DNA of 64,000 nt from Candidatus Zixiibacteriota bacterium (lineage in GTDB: Bacteria; Zixibacteria; MSB-5A5; DSPP01). The translations under genes were made by a program, and so were the position numbers. A model generated the notes under the pieces. The model had not been told where the DNA came from. It saw nothing but the letters and a program-made list of their open reading frames with translations, and did not search any database. This document shows positions 1-7,570 of this stretch, one piece after another; the stretch's first letter is position 1, and each line of letters starts with the position of its first letter. The stretch covers positions 186,001 through 250,000 of the forward strand of contig JAKEHY010000038.1 in assembly GCA_022614805.1 (NCBI GenBank). Direction: 5' to 3'.

Positions 1-94
1 GGTTTAAGGCCTGACCGGTTGCCTTCTCCACTTCCTGGTTGCAGGCAAAAAGACCGGTTGAGAACAAAACCATCAGGAACGACATTTTGCTCAT
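1..94 (-). CDS. Lipoprotein, N-terminal fragment (3-prime end outside window)
   Basis: Reading the minus strand from the ATG at 92-94 gives 31 open codons to the window edge. They start with a hydrophobic stretch and the lipobox-like LFAC (Cys at residue 18), followed by NQEVEKATGQ. An AGG sits immediately upstream of the ATG. This is the pattern of a short bacterial lipoprotein signal peptide processed by signal peptidase II, so the product is probably membrane anchored. It begins one base after the stop codon of the 128-residue gene at 96-482 and so is likely the last visible gene of the larE-headed minus-strand run. The mature domain lies outside the window, so no function can be given. 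Confidence 0.6.
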   Translation of the reverse strand, partial: MSKMSFLMVLFSTGLFACNQEVEKATGQALN

Positions 95-95
95 C

Positions 96-482
96 CTACG
101 AGGGGGAACTTTTTTTGCGTTTGAACCATCTCAAAAGCCGACTTTCCTTTCTGGTTGCCTTTTCTTTTTCCAGCGCCTCCCCGTCGAAACGCTCGATTCG
201 CGTCAAAAGTTCCTCCACATTACGCCGGTCTTCCATAATGATGCGAAAGTCGTCGTATTCGGCAAAGCTGAAAACCGCCTTCACCATCGGCTCAAAGAAA
301 ACCATCGTCTGGCTGCCGATGTAGGAAAGTGGTTTGACCGTTTCCAGAAACATAATCGCCGGCACGGTCATTTTGTAGCCGACCACCTTTTGCGCCAGCT
401 TGTCCAAAAGCTCCGACTGCTTTTCGGTCAGTTTCGGCTTGTCCCCTTCGGGATGCAGGGCAAAAGCGTCCTTAAACGACAT
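96..482 (-). CDS. Conserved hypothetical protein, 128 aa
   Basis: I do not recognise this protein. It is soluble-looking, with a Glu/Lys-rich C-terminus ending in a basic RWFKRKK segment. In the middle is a moderately hydrophobic stretch (KMTVPAIMFLETVKPLSYIG, about residues 38-57) that could be a membrane-apposed helix. Its start overlaps the end of the two-TM protein gene (472-885) by 11 bases, and its stop is one base before a lipoprotein start, so it is almost certainly cotranscribed with both. The basic tail and the membrane-protein neighbours suggest an inner-membrane-associated role, but this is weak inference. Confidence 0.6.
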   Translation of the reverse strand: MSFKDAFALHPEGDKPKLTEKQSELLDKLAQKVVGYKMTVPAIMFLETVKPLSYIGSQTMVFFEPMVKAVFSFAEYDDFRIIMEDRRNVEELLTRIERFDGEALEKEKATRKESRLLRWFKRKKSSPS

Positions 483-885
483 TGGTTTCCTTTTTGGCCA
501 GAGCGTTCAAAACGAACCGGTCAACTTCCCCTTTGTTTCCATCATAGCGTACGAAAACCCCTCGGTAGTGCTCCAGAAAGCTCTTACGGGCAAACGGCGA
601 AAGAAAAATGCCGTTTTTTTCCGGCTCCGCGCGGACAAAACCACTCCATTTTTTAACCTGTTTGGTGCCCAGAAATTCAACTGTAATCTCGTCCTCCGCA
701 AGTGTGTAGCGGGTGGGGAAAAAGAATACACCGAGTGAAGCAGTTAAAATCAAACCAGCGAGGAAAGCAAAGATGGCCGACTGCGAATACCACCAAACAA
801 AAACCCCAAAGGCCAAAATTACAGCACAAGCTAAGGCAGTTTTGGCTTTGGTTTTAGCCGCCGGATGGTAACGCCAGGAAAGCAT
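472..885 (-). CDS. Two-TM membrane protein with small C-terminal cytosolic domain
   Basis: A 137-residue protein. Two hydrophobic segments (about residues 16-33 and 36-53) form a hairpin ending in FFFPTRYTL, followed by a beta-rich roughly 80-residue domain (EDEITVEFLGTKQVKKW onward). This layout is shared by small bacterial membrane proteins with a PH-like or YcxB-like cytosolic domain. That assignment rests on architecture only; no diagnostic motif is visible. It overlaps the next gene by 11 bases and lies 25 bases downstream of the 67-aa gene, in the same minus-strand run. It could be a membrane anchor or sensor for the neighbouring unknown proteins. Confidence 0.55.
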   Translation of the reverse strand: MLSWRYHPAAKTKAKTALACAVILAFGVFVWWYSQSAIFAFLAGLILTASLGVFFFPTRYTLAEDEITVEFLGTKQVKKWSGFVRAEPEKNGIFLSPFARKSFLEHYRGVFVRYDGNKGEVDRFVLNALAKKETNVV

Positions 886-910
886 AAAATTAATGAAAGA
901 TGTTAAACGG

Positions 911-1114
911 TTATTCGGTGCGGTAGCGCTCTTTTTTCACTTCCCGCAAAGCCTTCAAAAATTCTTCCGGAGAGATAATCTTCTTTTCAATCAATACCTT
1001 CACCAGGGCTTCCTGGGACATATGCACGGAGAGGGCCAACTCCTCGTAGCTGATTTCACGCACCTGGTCGCCGGTGACCAGCTTGATGGCGGGCTTTTTT
1101 GGCTCATCCGCCAT
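911..1114 (-). CDS. Small hypothetical protein, 67 aa
   Basis: This short, highly charged protein overlaps the 3-prime end of larE by 11 bases, which supports it being real and translationally coupled. The C-terminal half (SQEALVKVLIEKKIISPEEF) looks like a compact helical motif of the kind that starts with an acidic helix and ends in a ligand- or DNA-contacting helix. There is no metal-binding or catalytic signature. No family could be assigned. An alternative is a fortuitous ORF, but the overlap, codon use and absence of a competing frame favour a genuine gene. Confidence 0.55.
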   Translation of the reverse strand: MADEPKKPAIKLVTGDQVREISYEELALSVHMSQEALVKVLIEKKIISPEEFLKALREVKKERYRTE

Positions 1115-1946
1115 TCCCGCCCCCTTTTCGCAAGGCCTCGTTCAAACTGCCGGTGCGGTAGCCGACCAAATCGAGGGTGACGTAAAGAAATCCAAGCTCA
1201 CGCAATTTTTGTTGGACTTGCGCGCGCAGGTCAAAATCGGAAAAGCGGCTCCATTCCTCCGGCTCCACTTCGATTCTGGCGATTTTTTCGTGATGCCGCA
1301 CCCGCACCTGCCGGAAACCGAACTGGTGCAAAAGCTTTTCCGCTTGCGCCACTTGGGAAAGTTTTTCGACGGTCACCTCCTGCCCGTAGGGAATGCGAGA
1401 CGACAAGCAGGCCATTTGCGGTTTGTCCCAAAAGCTCAAATTATGCGCCCGGGCAATCTCCCGTATTTCCGGTTTGGTCAACCCGGCTTCCAGAAGCGGG
1501 CTTTTTATCCGCCATTTCTCCCCCGCCTTTCGCCCGGGGCGAAAATCCCCGACATCGGAAGCATTGAAACCGTCCAGAACGTGCACTATGGAGTGTAGTT
1601 CAGCCAACTTCGTCAACTTGGAATAAAGTTCGTCTTTGCAGAAAAAACAGCGGGAGGATTGATTGGCACGGTAGCCTTCAATCTCTAATTCATTGGTTTC
1701 GATAAGCCAGTGATTCTTGGCGATTCCAAAGCTTTGTGCCAGTTCCTTCGCCTCTCCCAACTCCTCGGGCGCCAAGCTGGGAGAAACAGCCGTTACGGCA
1801 AACACGTTCTTCTTCGGCAAAACCTGTGCCGCCGCCCAGAGCACAAAGGAGGAATCCACTCCGCCGGAAAAAGCAACCAAAACTCGCTCGTAACAGTGAA
1901 GATTGGTTTTTAAGGTTTCAAATTTTCCCTGCACTTCCATTGTCAA
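1104..1946 (-). CDS. larE: ATP-dependent sulfur transferase LarE
   Basis: LarE is a PP-loop ATPase. It activates the pyridinium-3,5-biscarboxylate mononucleotide cofactor precursor by adenylation and inserts sulfur, for the nickel-pincer cofactor of lactate racemase and relatives. The 280-residue protein has the PP-loop motif AFSGGVDSS near residue 27, the RCFFCKDELY segment and the ACLSSRIPYG segment, in the order expected for the family and at normal length. The CxxC plus the later Cys give three cysteines. That matches homologs which carry an iron-sulfur cluster rather than using a single sacrificial cysteine (family knowledge; cluster binding here is inferred). It heads a minus-strand run of small unknown genes. 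No larA, larB or larC is visible nearby. Confidence 0.85.
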   Translation of the reverse strand: MTMEVQGKFETLKTNLHCYERVLVAFSGGVDSSFVLWAAAQVLPKKNVFAVTAVSPSLAPEELGEAKELAQSFGIAKNHWLIETNELEIEGYRANQSSRCFFCKDELYSKLTKLAELHSIVHVLDGFNASDVGDFRPGRKAGEKWRIKSPLLEAGLTKPEIREIARAHNLSFWDKPQMACLSSRIPYGQEVTVEKLSQVAQAEKLLHQFGFRQVRVRHHEKIARIEVEPEEWSRFSDFDLRAQVQQKLRELGFLYVTLDLVGYRTGSLNEALRKGGGNGG

Positions 1947-2044
1947 AAAGATAATAAATCCCTATTAGAAAAGACAGGCCTTAGGTTACAGCTAATCTTT
2001 AAAATTTGCTGGTTACAGAGTTGTTTCGTTCGTTGCGATAATTC

Positions 2045-2059
2045 AATGATTCAATCATT
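2045..2059. promoter_or_regulatory. 15-bp palindrome upstream of larE
   Basis: AATGATT and AATCATT flank a single C, inside an AT-rich intergenic stretch (1947-2107) with several near-repeats of ATTCAA. It lies about 100 bases upstream of the larE start and just past the end of the permease gene. It could be an operator, but no known regulator site was recognised. Confidence 0.25.
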
Positions 2060-2107
2060 CAACGAATCAATACTTTAAATCCCTGCATTTTCAGCCAAGC
2101 GCAAGAA

Positions 2108-3406
2108 CTACTCGTAGCGCAGGGCTTCGATGGGGTTCAAGGAGGCGGCTTTTTTGGCGGGGTACAAGCCGAAGAAAATCCCGACCGTGGCGGAAAAAAT
2201 GAAGGCCAACAAAATCGAGCCGGAAGAAATCAAAGTGGACCAGCCGGCCAGCTTGGACATCAAAATCGTGGCCCCCACTCCCAAGCCGATGCCGATAATC
2301 CCGCCAACCAAAGAGAGGGTTATCGCCTCGGTCAAAAACTGGGCCAAAACATCCCTTTTGCGCGCCCCCAAAGCCCGGCGGACGCCGATTTCGCGCGTCC
2401 GTTCCGTCACCGAAACTAACATAATGTTCATAATCCCGATGCCGCCGACCATCAAGGAAACGAAAGCCACGGAGGCCAAAAGATAGGTCAAAGTCTTGGC
2501 GGTCTCCGTGCGGGTGGCCATGATGTCGGACTGGTTGCGGATGGAAAAATCGTTCTCCTCCTGCCCGGTGAGCCGGTGGCTTCTACGCAAAACCTGCTCG
2601 ATATCCATTGAGACCTGCTCCATCAAGGAAATGTCGGCCACCTGCACGTTGATGTTGGTGAAGAAATCCAGCCCCAAAAGCCTTTTCTGGGCGGTCTGCA
2701 AGGGGATTACGACGATGTCGTCCTGGTTCATCCACCCCTGCTGCCCCTTGGCTTTCAAAACGCCGATTACGGCAAAGCTGATGTTGTTGATTTTAATTTG
2801 TTTGCCGACCGGGTCCTCCTCCGGCTCGAACAAATTTTCCACCACGGTCGGGCCGACCATCGCCACCCGCTGGCGGAGGGCGTCATCCTGCCGGGTGAAA
2901 AAAGTCCCTTTTTCCAGCCGGGCGTTGCGGACGAACTCGTAGTCCGGGGTGGTGCCGACCACCCGGGCGTTCCAGTTTTTGTTGTCGTATTTCAACTGCC
3001 CGAAGCGGGAAAGCTCCGGAGCGATGGCCTGTATGCCGGTGACTTTGGTTTGAATCGCCTTCAGGTCATCCTCGTTCAAACGGATGGAGGAGCCAGCGCC
3101 GAGGCGGACCATTCCTTGGCGGGCCGAGCCGGGATTTATCATCAACAGATTGGTACCCAGAGCAGAAATTGAATCCTCCACCGCCTTTCTGGCCCCCTGC
3201 CCCAGGGCAATCATCGCAATCACCGCCCCCACGCCGATGATGATGCCCAGCATCGTCAGAATCGAGCGGATTTTGTTGGCCCGCAAGGCATTGACGGCCA
3301 CGGAAAGACTTTCCAAAAAGTTGATGTTGGAACGGGCGGGACGGGGAATTGCAACGGCCGGTGCTTCGGCTTCTACGCCCGGAGCGGAAAGAGTCTGGAC
3401 CTTCAT
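2108..3406 (-). CDS. MacB-type ABC transporter permease
   Basis: A 432-residue inner-membrane permease. After a short cytosolic N-terminus it has a TM near residues 50-70 (IRSILTMLGIIIGVGAVIAM), then a roughly 220-residue periplasmic MacB-PCD-like domain, and three C-terminal TMs forming the FtsX-like core (about 310-330, 355-385, 395-420). The signature ERTREIGVRRALGARKRDV precedes TM3. The N-terminal TM start (SLSVAVNALRANKIRSILT) is typical of permeases split from their ATPase. It overlaps the adaptor gene by 4 bases. Permeases of this kind pair with a MacA-like adaptor and a LolD-type ATPase to export peptides, antibiotics or lipids across the envelope. No ATPase gene is present here, so it must be encoded elsewhere. 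Confidence 0.88.
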   Translation of the reverse strand: MKVQTLSAPGVEAEAPAVAIPRPARSNINFLESLSVAVNALRANKIRSILTMLGIIIGVGAVIAMIALGQGARKAVEDSISALGTNLLMINPGSARQGMVRLGAGSSIRLNEDDLKAIQTKVTGIQAIAPELSRFGQLKYDNKNWNARVVGTTPDYEFVRNARLEKGTFFTRQDDALRQRVAMVGPTVVENLFEPEEDPVGKQIKINNISFAVIGVLKAKGQQGWMNQDDIVVIPLQTAQKRLLGLDFFTNINVQVADISLMEQVSMDIEQVLRRSHRLTGQEENDFSIRNQSDIMATRTETAKTLTYLLASVAFVSLMVGGIGIMNIMLVSVTERTREIGVRRALGARKRDVLAQFLTEAITLSLVGGIIGIGLGVGATILMSKLAGWSTLISSGSILLAFIFSATVGIFFGLYPAKKAASLNPIEALRYE

Positions 3407-4884
3407 CGCCGCCCGCTCGTCCCGCTGCCGCCGCTCATCCCGGGGATGCCGCCGAAGGAGCGGAAGCGCTGCATCATCGCCTCCCTTTCCTTGGCCAGCA
3501 TCGAGGTGGGCTGGGCAATCACTTCCTTCCCTTCGGAAAGCCCGGAGATGATTTCGGTGTTGTCTAAATTGGAAATCCCGGCCAAAACCTGCTTGGGAGT
3601 GATTTTATCCTTTTCTTTCACCAGGACCCAGCGGGGGGTCGCTTCAACTCCCGCCGAGTCCCCTTTGGCTTTCCGTTCCGCCCGTTTGGCCGAAAATTCC
3701 CGCATCCGGGCGCGTGTTTCCGGGCCCATTTTGGTCGTATCCATCTTCGAGGGGTCGAAATTTCGCCTGACTTGACGATTGCCACCACCCGCCCGCCCGC
3801 TACCTCCGCCGCCGGGACCTCCCTGCATCACGATAACCTGTTGCCCACCGCTACCACCGGCCGGGGAGGTTCGGGAACGGTTTTCTCCGTCCATCATTGT
3901 TGCAAATTTTTTCTGCTCCTCTTCGGAAAAATACTGCATCACGTCCATCAACTCTTTCACCGCCTCGTTGGGGACCAGCAAGACGTTTCGGGCCTCGGCG
4001 GTCATAATCTGCACGTTGGCGTTCATCCCGGATTTCAAAAGATGCCGGGGATTATCCACTTCCGCCGTCACCTCGAAGGTGGTGACATTCTGTTCCACCT
4101 TCGCCAGCGGGGCGACTTTCAATACCCGGCCGACGAACTCCTGGTCGGGAAAGGCGTCCGCCACGGCCTTTACCGTCTGCCCCACTTTCACCCGGCCGAT
4201 GTCGGTTTCGTCCACGTCCGCCAGAACGTTCACCTTGTCCAGGTTGGCCAAAAGGGCGATGGTCGTTCCGCCGGAGACCGAAGAAACGCCTGAGGAGATA
4301 ACCTGCCCTGCCTCCACGTCCTTTCTCAAAATGATGCCGTCGATGGGGGCTTTCAATTCCGTCTCCGCCAGCCGCTCGGCGGCGGTGGAAAGCGCGGCCT
4401 CCGCCCGAACTCGCTGGGAATGAGCCTGCTGATAGGCCAGCTCGGCGTTGTCCCGCTCCACTTCGGAAACCAGTTTCTTTTCAAAGAGCTCCAGAATCCG
4501 GTCGAATTCCTTTTTCTGCTTTTTTTCGGCCGCCAGCCCCACTTCATAATCCGCTTTGGCCTGTTCGTGGTCGTTTTTGGCCGTGGTCTGGTCCAGCTTG
4601 CAAATCAAATCCCCCTTTTTTACGTAGTCCCCCGCATCAATGGGAAGGGCAATGATTTCGCCGGAAGCCTTCGATTTTAGTTCGACGGTCTGAATGGGGC
4701 GGGCGATGCCGGTGGCGGTGATGGAGGCCAGCAAATTTCCCCGCGTCACCCGGGCGATTTTAAGCGTGGCGGCGCCGTTTTTTTCCTTTCTGTTGGAACG
4801 GGCGAAGGCCAAGACGACGCCGACGACAACCACCCCCAACACCACCCAAAACCAGGGTTTGCGGAACATTGCACTCCTTATCAA
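3403..4884 (-). CDS. HlyD/MacA-family periplasmic adaptor
   Basis: A 493-residue membrane-fusion protein. It has an N-terminal TM anchor (residues 9-27), then a barrel-sandwich lipoyl half (ASGEIIALPIDAGDYVKKGD), a long alpha-hairpin (about 100-175, rich in Glu/Lys/Ala), the second lipoyl half (ELKAPIDGIILRKDVEAGQV) and a beta-barrel domain. Beyond about residue 330 there is an unusual insertion of about 100 residues: a Gly-rich low-complexity tract (QGGPGGGGSGRAGGG) and a charged segment. The membrane-proximal domain resumes after it at WVLVKEKDKI. The adaptor links the MacB-type permease to an outer-membrane channel. The two genes overlap by 4 bases (ATGA-type coupling), and a promoter is visible just upstream. 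Confidence 0.88.
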   Translation of the reverse strand: MIRSAMFRKPWFWVVLGVVVVGVVLAFARSNRKEKNGAATLKIARVTRGNLLASITATGIARPIQTVELKSKASGEIIALPIDAGDYVKKGDLICKLDQTTAKNDHEQAKADYEVGLAAEKKQKKEFDRILELFEKKLVSEVERDNAELAYQQAHSQRVRAEAALSTAAERLAETELKAPIDGIILRKDVEAGQVISSGVSSVSGGTTIALLANLDKVNVLADVDETDIGRVKVGQTVKAVADAFPDQEFVGRVLKVAPLAKVEQNVTTFEVTAEVDNPRHLLKSGMNANVQIMTAEARNVLLVPNEAVKELMDVMQYFSEEEQKKFATMMDGENRSRTSPAGGSGGQQVIVMQGGPGGGGSGRAGGGNRQVRRNFDPSKMDTTKMGPETRARMREFSAKRAERKAKGDSAGVEATPRWVLVKEKDKITPKQVLAGISNLDNTEIISGLSEGKEVIAQPTSMLAKEREAMMQRFRSFGGIPGMSGGSGTSGRR

Positions 4885-4903
4885 TCAACCTCCGTCTGGC
4901 GGC

Positions 4904-4933
4904 AATATAGGGCCGCCGACATAGGTTTTACAA
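4904..4933 (-). promoter_or_regulatory. Sigma70-like promoter of the adaptor/permease operon
   Basis: On the minus strand TTGTAA (4933-4928) and TATATT (4909-4904) are separated by 18 bases. This would start transcription about 10-15 bases upstream of a GGAG-containing leader that leads into the ATG at 4884. Confidence 0.5.
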
Positions 4934-5027
4934 GTGGGGGGAAAGAAGGTTTAATCCGAATTTCCCGGTAGGATTCCAAAACCCGAGAGAGGAAGGGAAA
5001 GCACTCCGACTTTCGACAAAATTAAGA

Positions 5028-5052
5028 GGGTTCCCTCCCCACAAGGGAACCC
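5028..5052. repeat. Perfect hairpin GGGTTCCCT/AGGGAACCC
   Basis: Nine-base perfect inverted repeat with a 7-base loop (CCCCACA) in the intergenic region. No clear U-run follows on either strand, so it is not a canonical terminator. It may be a repeat element or a weak end signal. Confidence 0.4.
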
Positions 5053-5370
5053 CTCATTACCACCTGGTTGGTCTGCCTGAAAGTTTGAAATCACTTTCAA
5101 TTCTTTCAGTCCACCAGAAATGCTACTGCGTTGTTAGTCGCCAATCTGTACAAGCATCAATTTTCGTGCCACCACGTAGAAATTTGCCGCATAAAAGAAC
5201 TGCTTGTACTGCAAAGGGTTAAGGGGATTCGAGTTGGATTTAGAAATGATTCTTTGCGGCCATTTCGCAGAAGCTGCGAATTGTGGTCAGGCGAAAGAGC
5301 GGATGTTTTTTCCTAAGTGCAAGGAACTTGGCTGATTACCTGTTGGGCGCAATTTCTGCGAGGGATTTGG
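5053..5370. other. 318-bp gap without a recognisable gene
   Basis: No convincing coding frame or tRNA was found. The only structures seen are two small inverted repeats: GAAAGT/ACTTTC near 5080-5100, and TTCGCAG-AAG-CTGCGAA at 5264-5280. The base composition is more AT-rich than the flanking genes. It lies between the end of the minus-strand HMA gene and the adaptor promoter. Confidence 0.4.
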
Positions 5371-5598
5371 CTATTCGATTACCTGATAGCCGAGCGCAAC
5401 GATAGCTTCTTTGACCTTTTGCAAACCCAGTCCCCCGGATTTATCCGGTTCGATGACCACCTTTTGGCGGATGCGGGAAGCGGCGGCTTTTTTGACGCCC
5501 GGCAGCCGGCCAAGCACCTGCTCTATTTTTAATTCGCAATGCCCGCAAGTCATTCCGGTGACTTTGAGTTCGATTTTGTCTTTGGTTTCAAAGAGCAT
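5371..5598 (-). CDS. Heavy-metal-associated (HMA) domain protein, CopZ-like
   Basis: A 75-residue protein that is a single ferredoxin-like HMA domain. The metal-binding loop GMTCGHCELKIEQ supplies the CxxC pair near residues 17-20, and the C-terminal ALGYQV motif is typical of the fold. Such proteins bind Cu(I), or less often Hg(II) or Zn(II), and act as cytosolic metallochaperones. No metal-transporting P-type ATPase or copper regulator is adjacent, so the partner is unknown. It ends the minus-strand run redoxin-thrC-SSP411-HMA, 10 bases after the SSP411-like gene, which suggests cotranscription. The tryptic-style loop and length match family norms. Confidence 0.85.
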   Translation of the reverse strand: MLFETKDKIELKVTGMTCGHCELKIEQVLGRLPGVKKAAASRIRQKVVIEPDKSGGLGLQKVKEAIVALGYQVIE

Positions 5599-5608
5599 AA
5601 GTTTCCAT

Positions 5609-7570
5609 TCAGTTCGTTTGTGCGAAAAATTTTTTCAGCTTATCTGGAGCGGTAGTCGGGTCGGAAATGGGAGAGGAACAAAAGGACTGGCGGCAGGCGA
5701 AAAGGGCCGGCTTGTCCATCTCCGGAAATTCGATTTCTCCCACTTTCAAGGGCTTGGTCCCCTTGTCCAAAAAGATGACCACCTTGTTCGGGTCGTAGTA
5801 GCGCAGGGCGGCGGCATACAGGGCCTGGGCAGCTTTATCCTTCGGGTTGCCGACAATCACGATTTGATTAGGATAGGAACTGAAAAACCGCAGGGCGGCG
5901 GCAAATGTGCCGGCCATATGGCCGCGGTTAGTATAAAACTTGGATAAGAGCTTTAGCGTATGCTCGGCGGCTTTTTTGTAGGAGGTATCGCCGGTCAGCC
6001 GGTAGAGTTCAATCAAGGCCAGAGCGGTGGTCGAATTTTCGTCGAACGGTTTGTCGGGAATGGAAAGATTGCCGTGGGAAAGGTTGGCGAGGGGCACGGA
6101 ATAGAAACCGCCCCCTTTGGCATCCTGCAGAGTCTTCAAGACCCAGGCCATAATTTCCCTGGCGAAATCGAGATATTCTTTTTTGCCGGTTACCTGATAG
6201 GCCGCCTGCGCGGCGCGGGCGACTTCCACCTGGTCGGCAATCAAACCATGCACCACCGTTTTGGCGGCGGGATTGTGAGCCATCCCAAATACCGCATGCC
6301 AAGCGGTTTTTTTAATGCGGCCTAGGGATAAAAGAGCGAAATCGAGCAGTTTCTTTTCGCCAAGAACAGGATAGGCAATCAAGTAGGCCCGAATCATCTG
6401 GCCGTTCCAGTCGGAGTAAATGTTCTTATCTACGTGCGGAATCCCGAGCTTGTGCCGGGCGTCGTCGTCAAAATTAAAATACTCCTCGCCAGCAATAAAC
6501 TCCCCTTCCGGCTCGTGGCTGCCGACGTCGGCATCCTGGCTGCCGTAAAAGCCCCCCTTGGGGTCCTGCATAAAATTTTCCAGCCAGCGGATCACCTCCA
6601 AAGCGGTCTTTTTGTAACCCTCCTCGCCGGTGGCTTGGTAGGCGTTGATATAATTTTCCACCAGCTCGGCGTTGGCGGAAAGCATCTTTTCGTAATGCGG
6701 ATGGCTCCAGTCCGGCTTCGTGGCGTAGCGGTAAAACCCGCCCCAGACGGGGTCCAACAGCTGTTGCTGGTTTTTAAGCGTGAGATAAAGAACATTTTCG
6801 ATTTTTGAGTTCTTTTTGAAATGATTTTCCAGCAAGAGCAACGCCATCGTTCCCGGCGCAGGGAATTTCTGGCCGTCGCCAAAGCCGCCATTAACCGTGT
6901 CCAGATTCTCGATGGCGGAATTGACCGCATCTTCAATCGCTTCCAGCTTCAACTCGTCCGGCAGCGGGGCCGGTTTGGCCATCGCTTCCGAAACCTGCGT
7001 CTTGAAAGAGTCGATGCGGGCCTGAACAGCGGCTTTGTTTTTGCGATAGTAATCTTCCACCTGTGCCAGCACCTGCCGCAGCTGTTGGGGCGGGACGTAG
7101 GTGCCGCTCCAGAGCACTTCGCCCGTGGGGACTAAAACGGCGGTGGTGGGCCAGCCGCCGGAAAGGTAGCGGTTCTGCACGTCCGGGCGCTGGTCGGCTT
7201 CCACCCGGACGGGAATCATCCGCGCGTTCAGCAAGCGAATGACTTCCGGGTCGGAGTAGGAGGTTTCGTCCATCACGTGGCACCAGTGACACCAGACGGC
7301 GGTGATGTCTAAAAGCAGCAACCTGTCTTCTTTTTTGGCGCGCTCAAAAGCGGCGTCCGACCATTCTACCCATTTGATTTCGTGGTCTTTTTTCGTCCTT
7401 TTGCCGACCGGTGCCAGCCCTTCCAACGTTCCGGCGCCGCCCTTGGTTATTTGCACGGGTTTTTCTTTTTTTTCAGTCTGCATTTTATCCGACTGCGGCC
7501 AGCCACCGCCATCAAGAATGCAAAAAATCAGAAATGTTGCAAGTGGCAGGGTAATTTTTCTTTTTAGCAT
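5609..7570 (-). CDS. Thioredoxin-domain protein, YyaL/SSP411 (DUF255) family, exported variant
   Basis: A 653-residue protein. It has a hydrophobic N-terminus resembling a signal peptide (MLKRKITLPLATFLIFCIL), a thioredoxin-like DUF255 domain with the WCHWCHVMDETS motif near residues 92-103, and a long C-terminal alpha/alpha-toroid region of the six-hairpin glycosidase type (repeated GGFYRYA, GGFYGSQDAD, GGFYSVP). The CxxC of WCHWCH is intact. The family (human SPATA20, bacterial YyaL) is widespread and its substrate remains poorly known. Both a redox and a glycan or epimerase-like role have been proposed. The start abuts the thrC stop, so the genes are translationally adjacent. The apparent export signal is unusual for the family and worth checking. 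Confidence 0.85.
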   Translation of the reverse strand: MLKRKITLPLATFLIFCILDGGGWPQSDKMQTEKKEKPVQITKGGAGTLEGLAPVGKRTKKDHEIKWVEWSDAAFERAKKEDRLLLLDITAVWCHWCHVMDETSYSDPEVIRLLNARMIPVRVEADQRPDVQNRYLSGGWPTTAVLVPTGEVLWSGTYVPPQQLRQVLAQVEDYYRKNKAAVQARIDSFKTQVSEAMAKPAPLPDELKLEAIEDAVNSAIENLDTVNGGFGDGQKFPAPGTMALLLLENHFKKNSKIENVLYLTLKNQQQLLDPVWGGFYRYATKPDWSHPHYEKMLSANAELVENYINAYQATGEEGYKKTALEVIRWLENFMQDPKGGFYGSQDADVGSHEPEGEFIAGEEYFNFDDDARHKLGIPHVDKNIYSDWNGQMIRAYLIAYPVLGEKKLLDFALLSLGRIKKTAWHAVFGMAHNPAAKTVVHGLIADQVEVARAAQAAYQVTGKKEYLDFAREIMAWVLKTLQDAKGGGFYSVPLANLSHGNLSIPDKPFDENSTTALALIELYRLTGDTSYKKAAEHTLKLLSKFYTNRGHMAGTFAAALRFFSSYPNQIVIVGNPKDKAAQALYAAALRYYDPNKVVIFLDKGTKPLKVGEIEFPEMDKPALFACRQSFCSSPISDPTTAPDKLKKFFAQTN

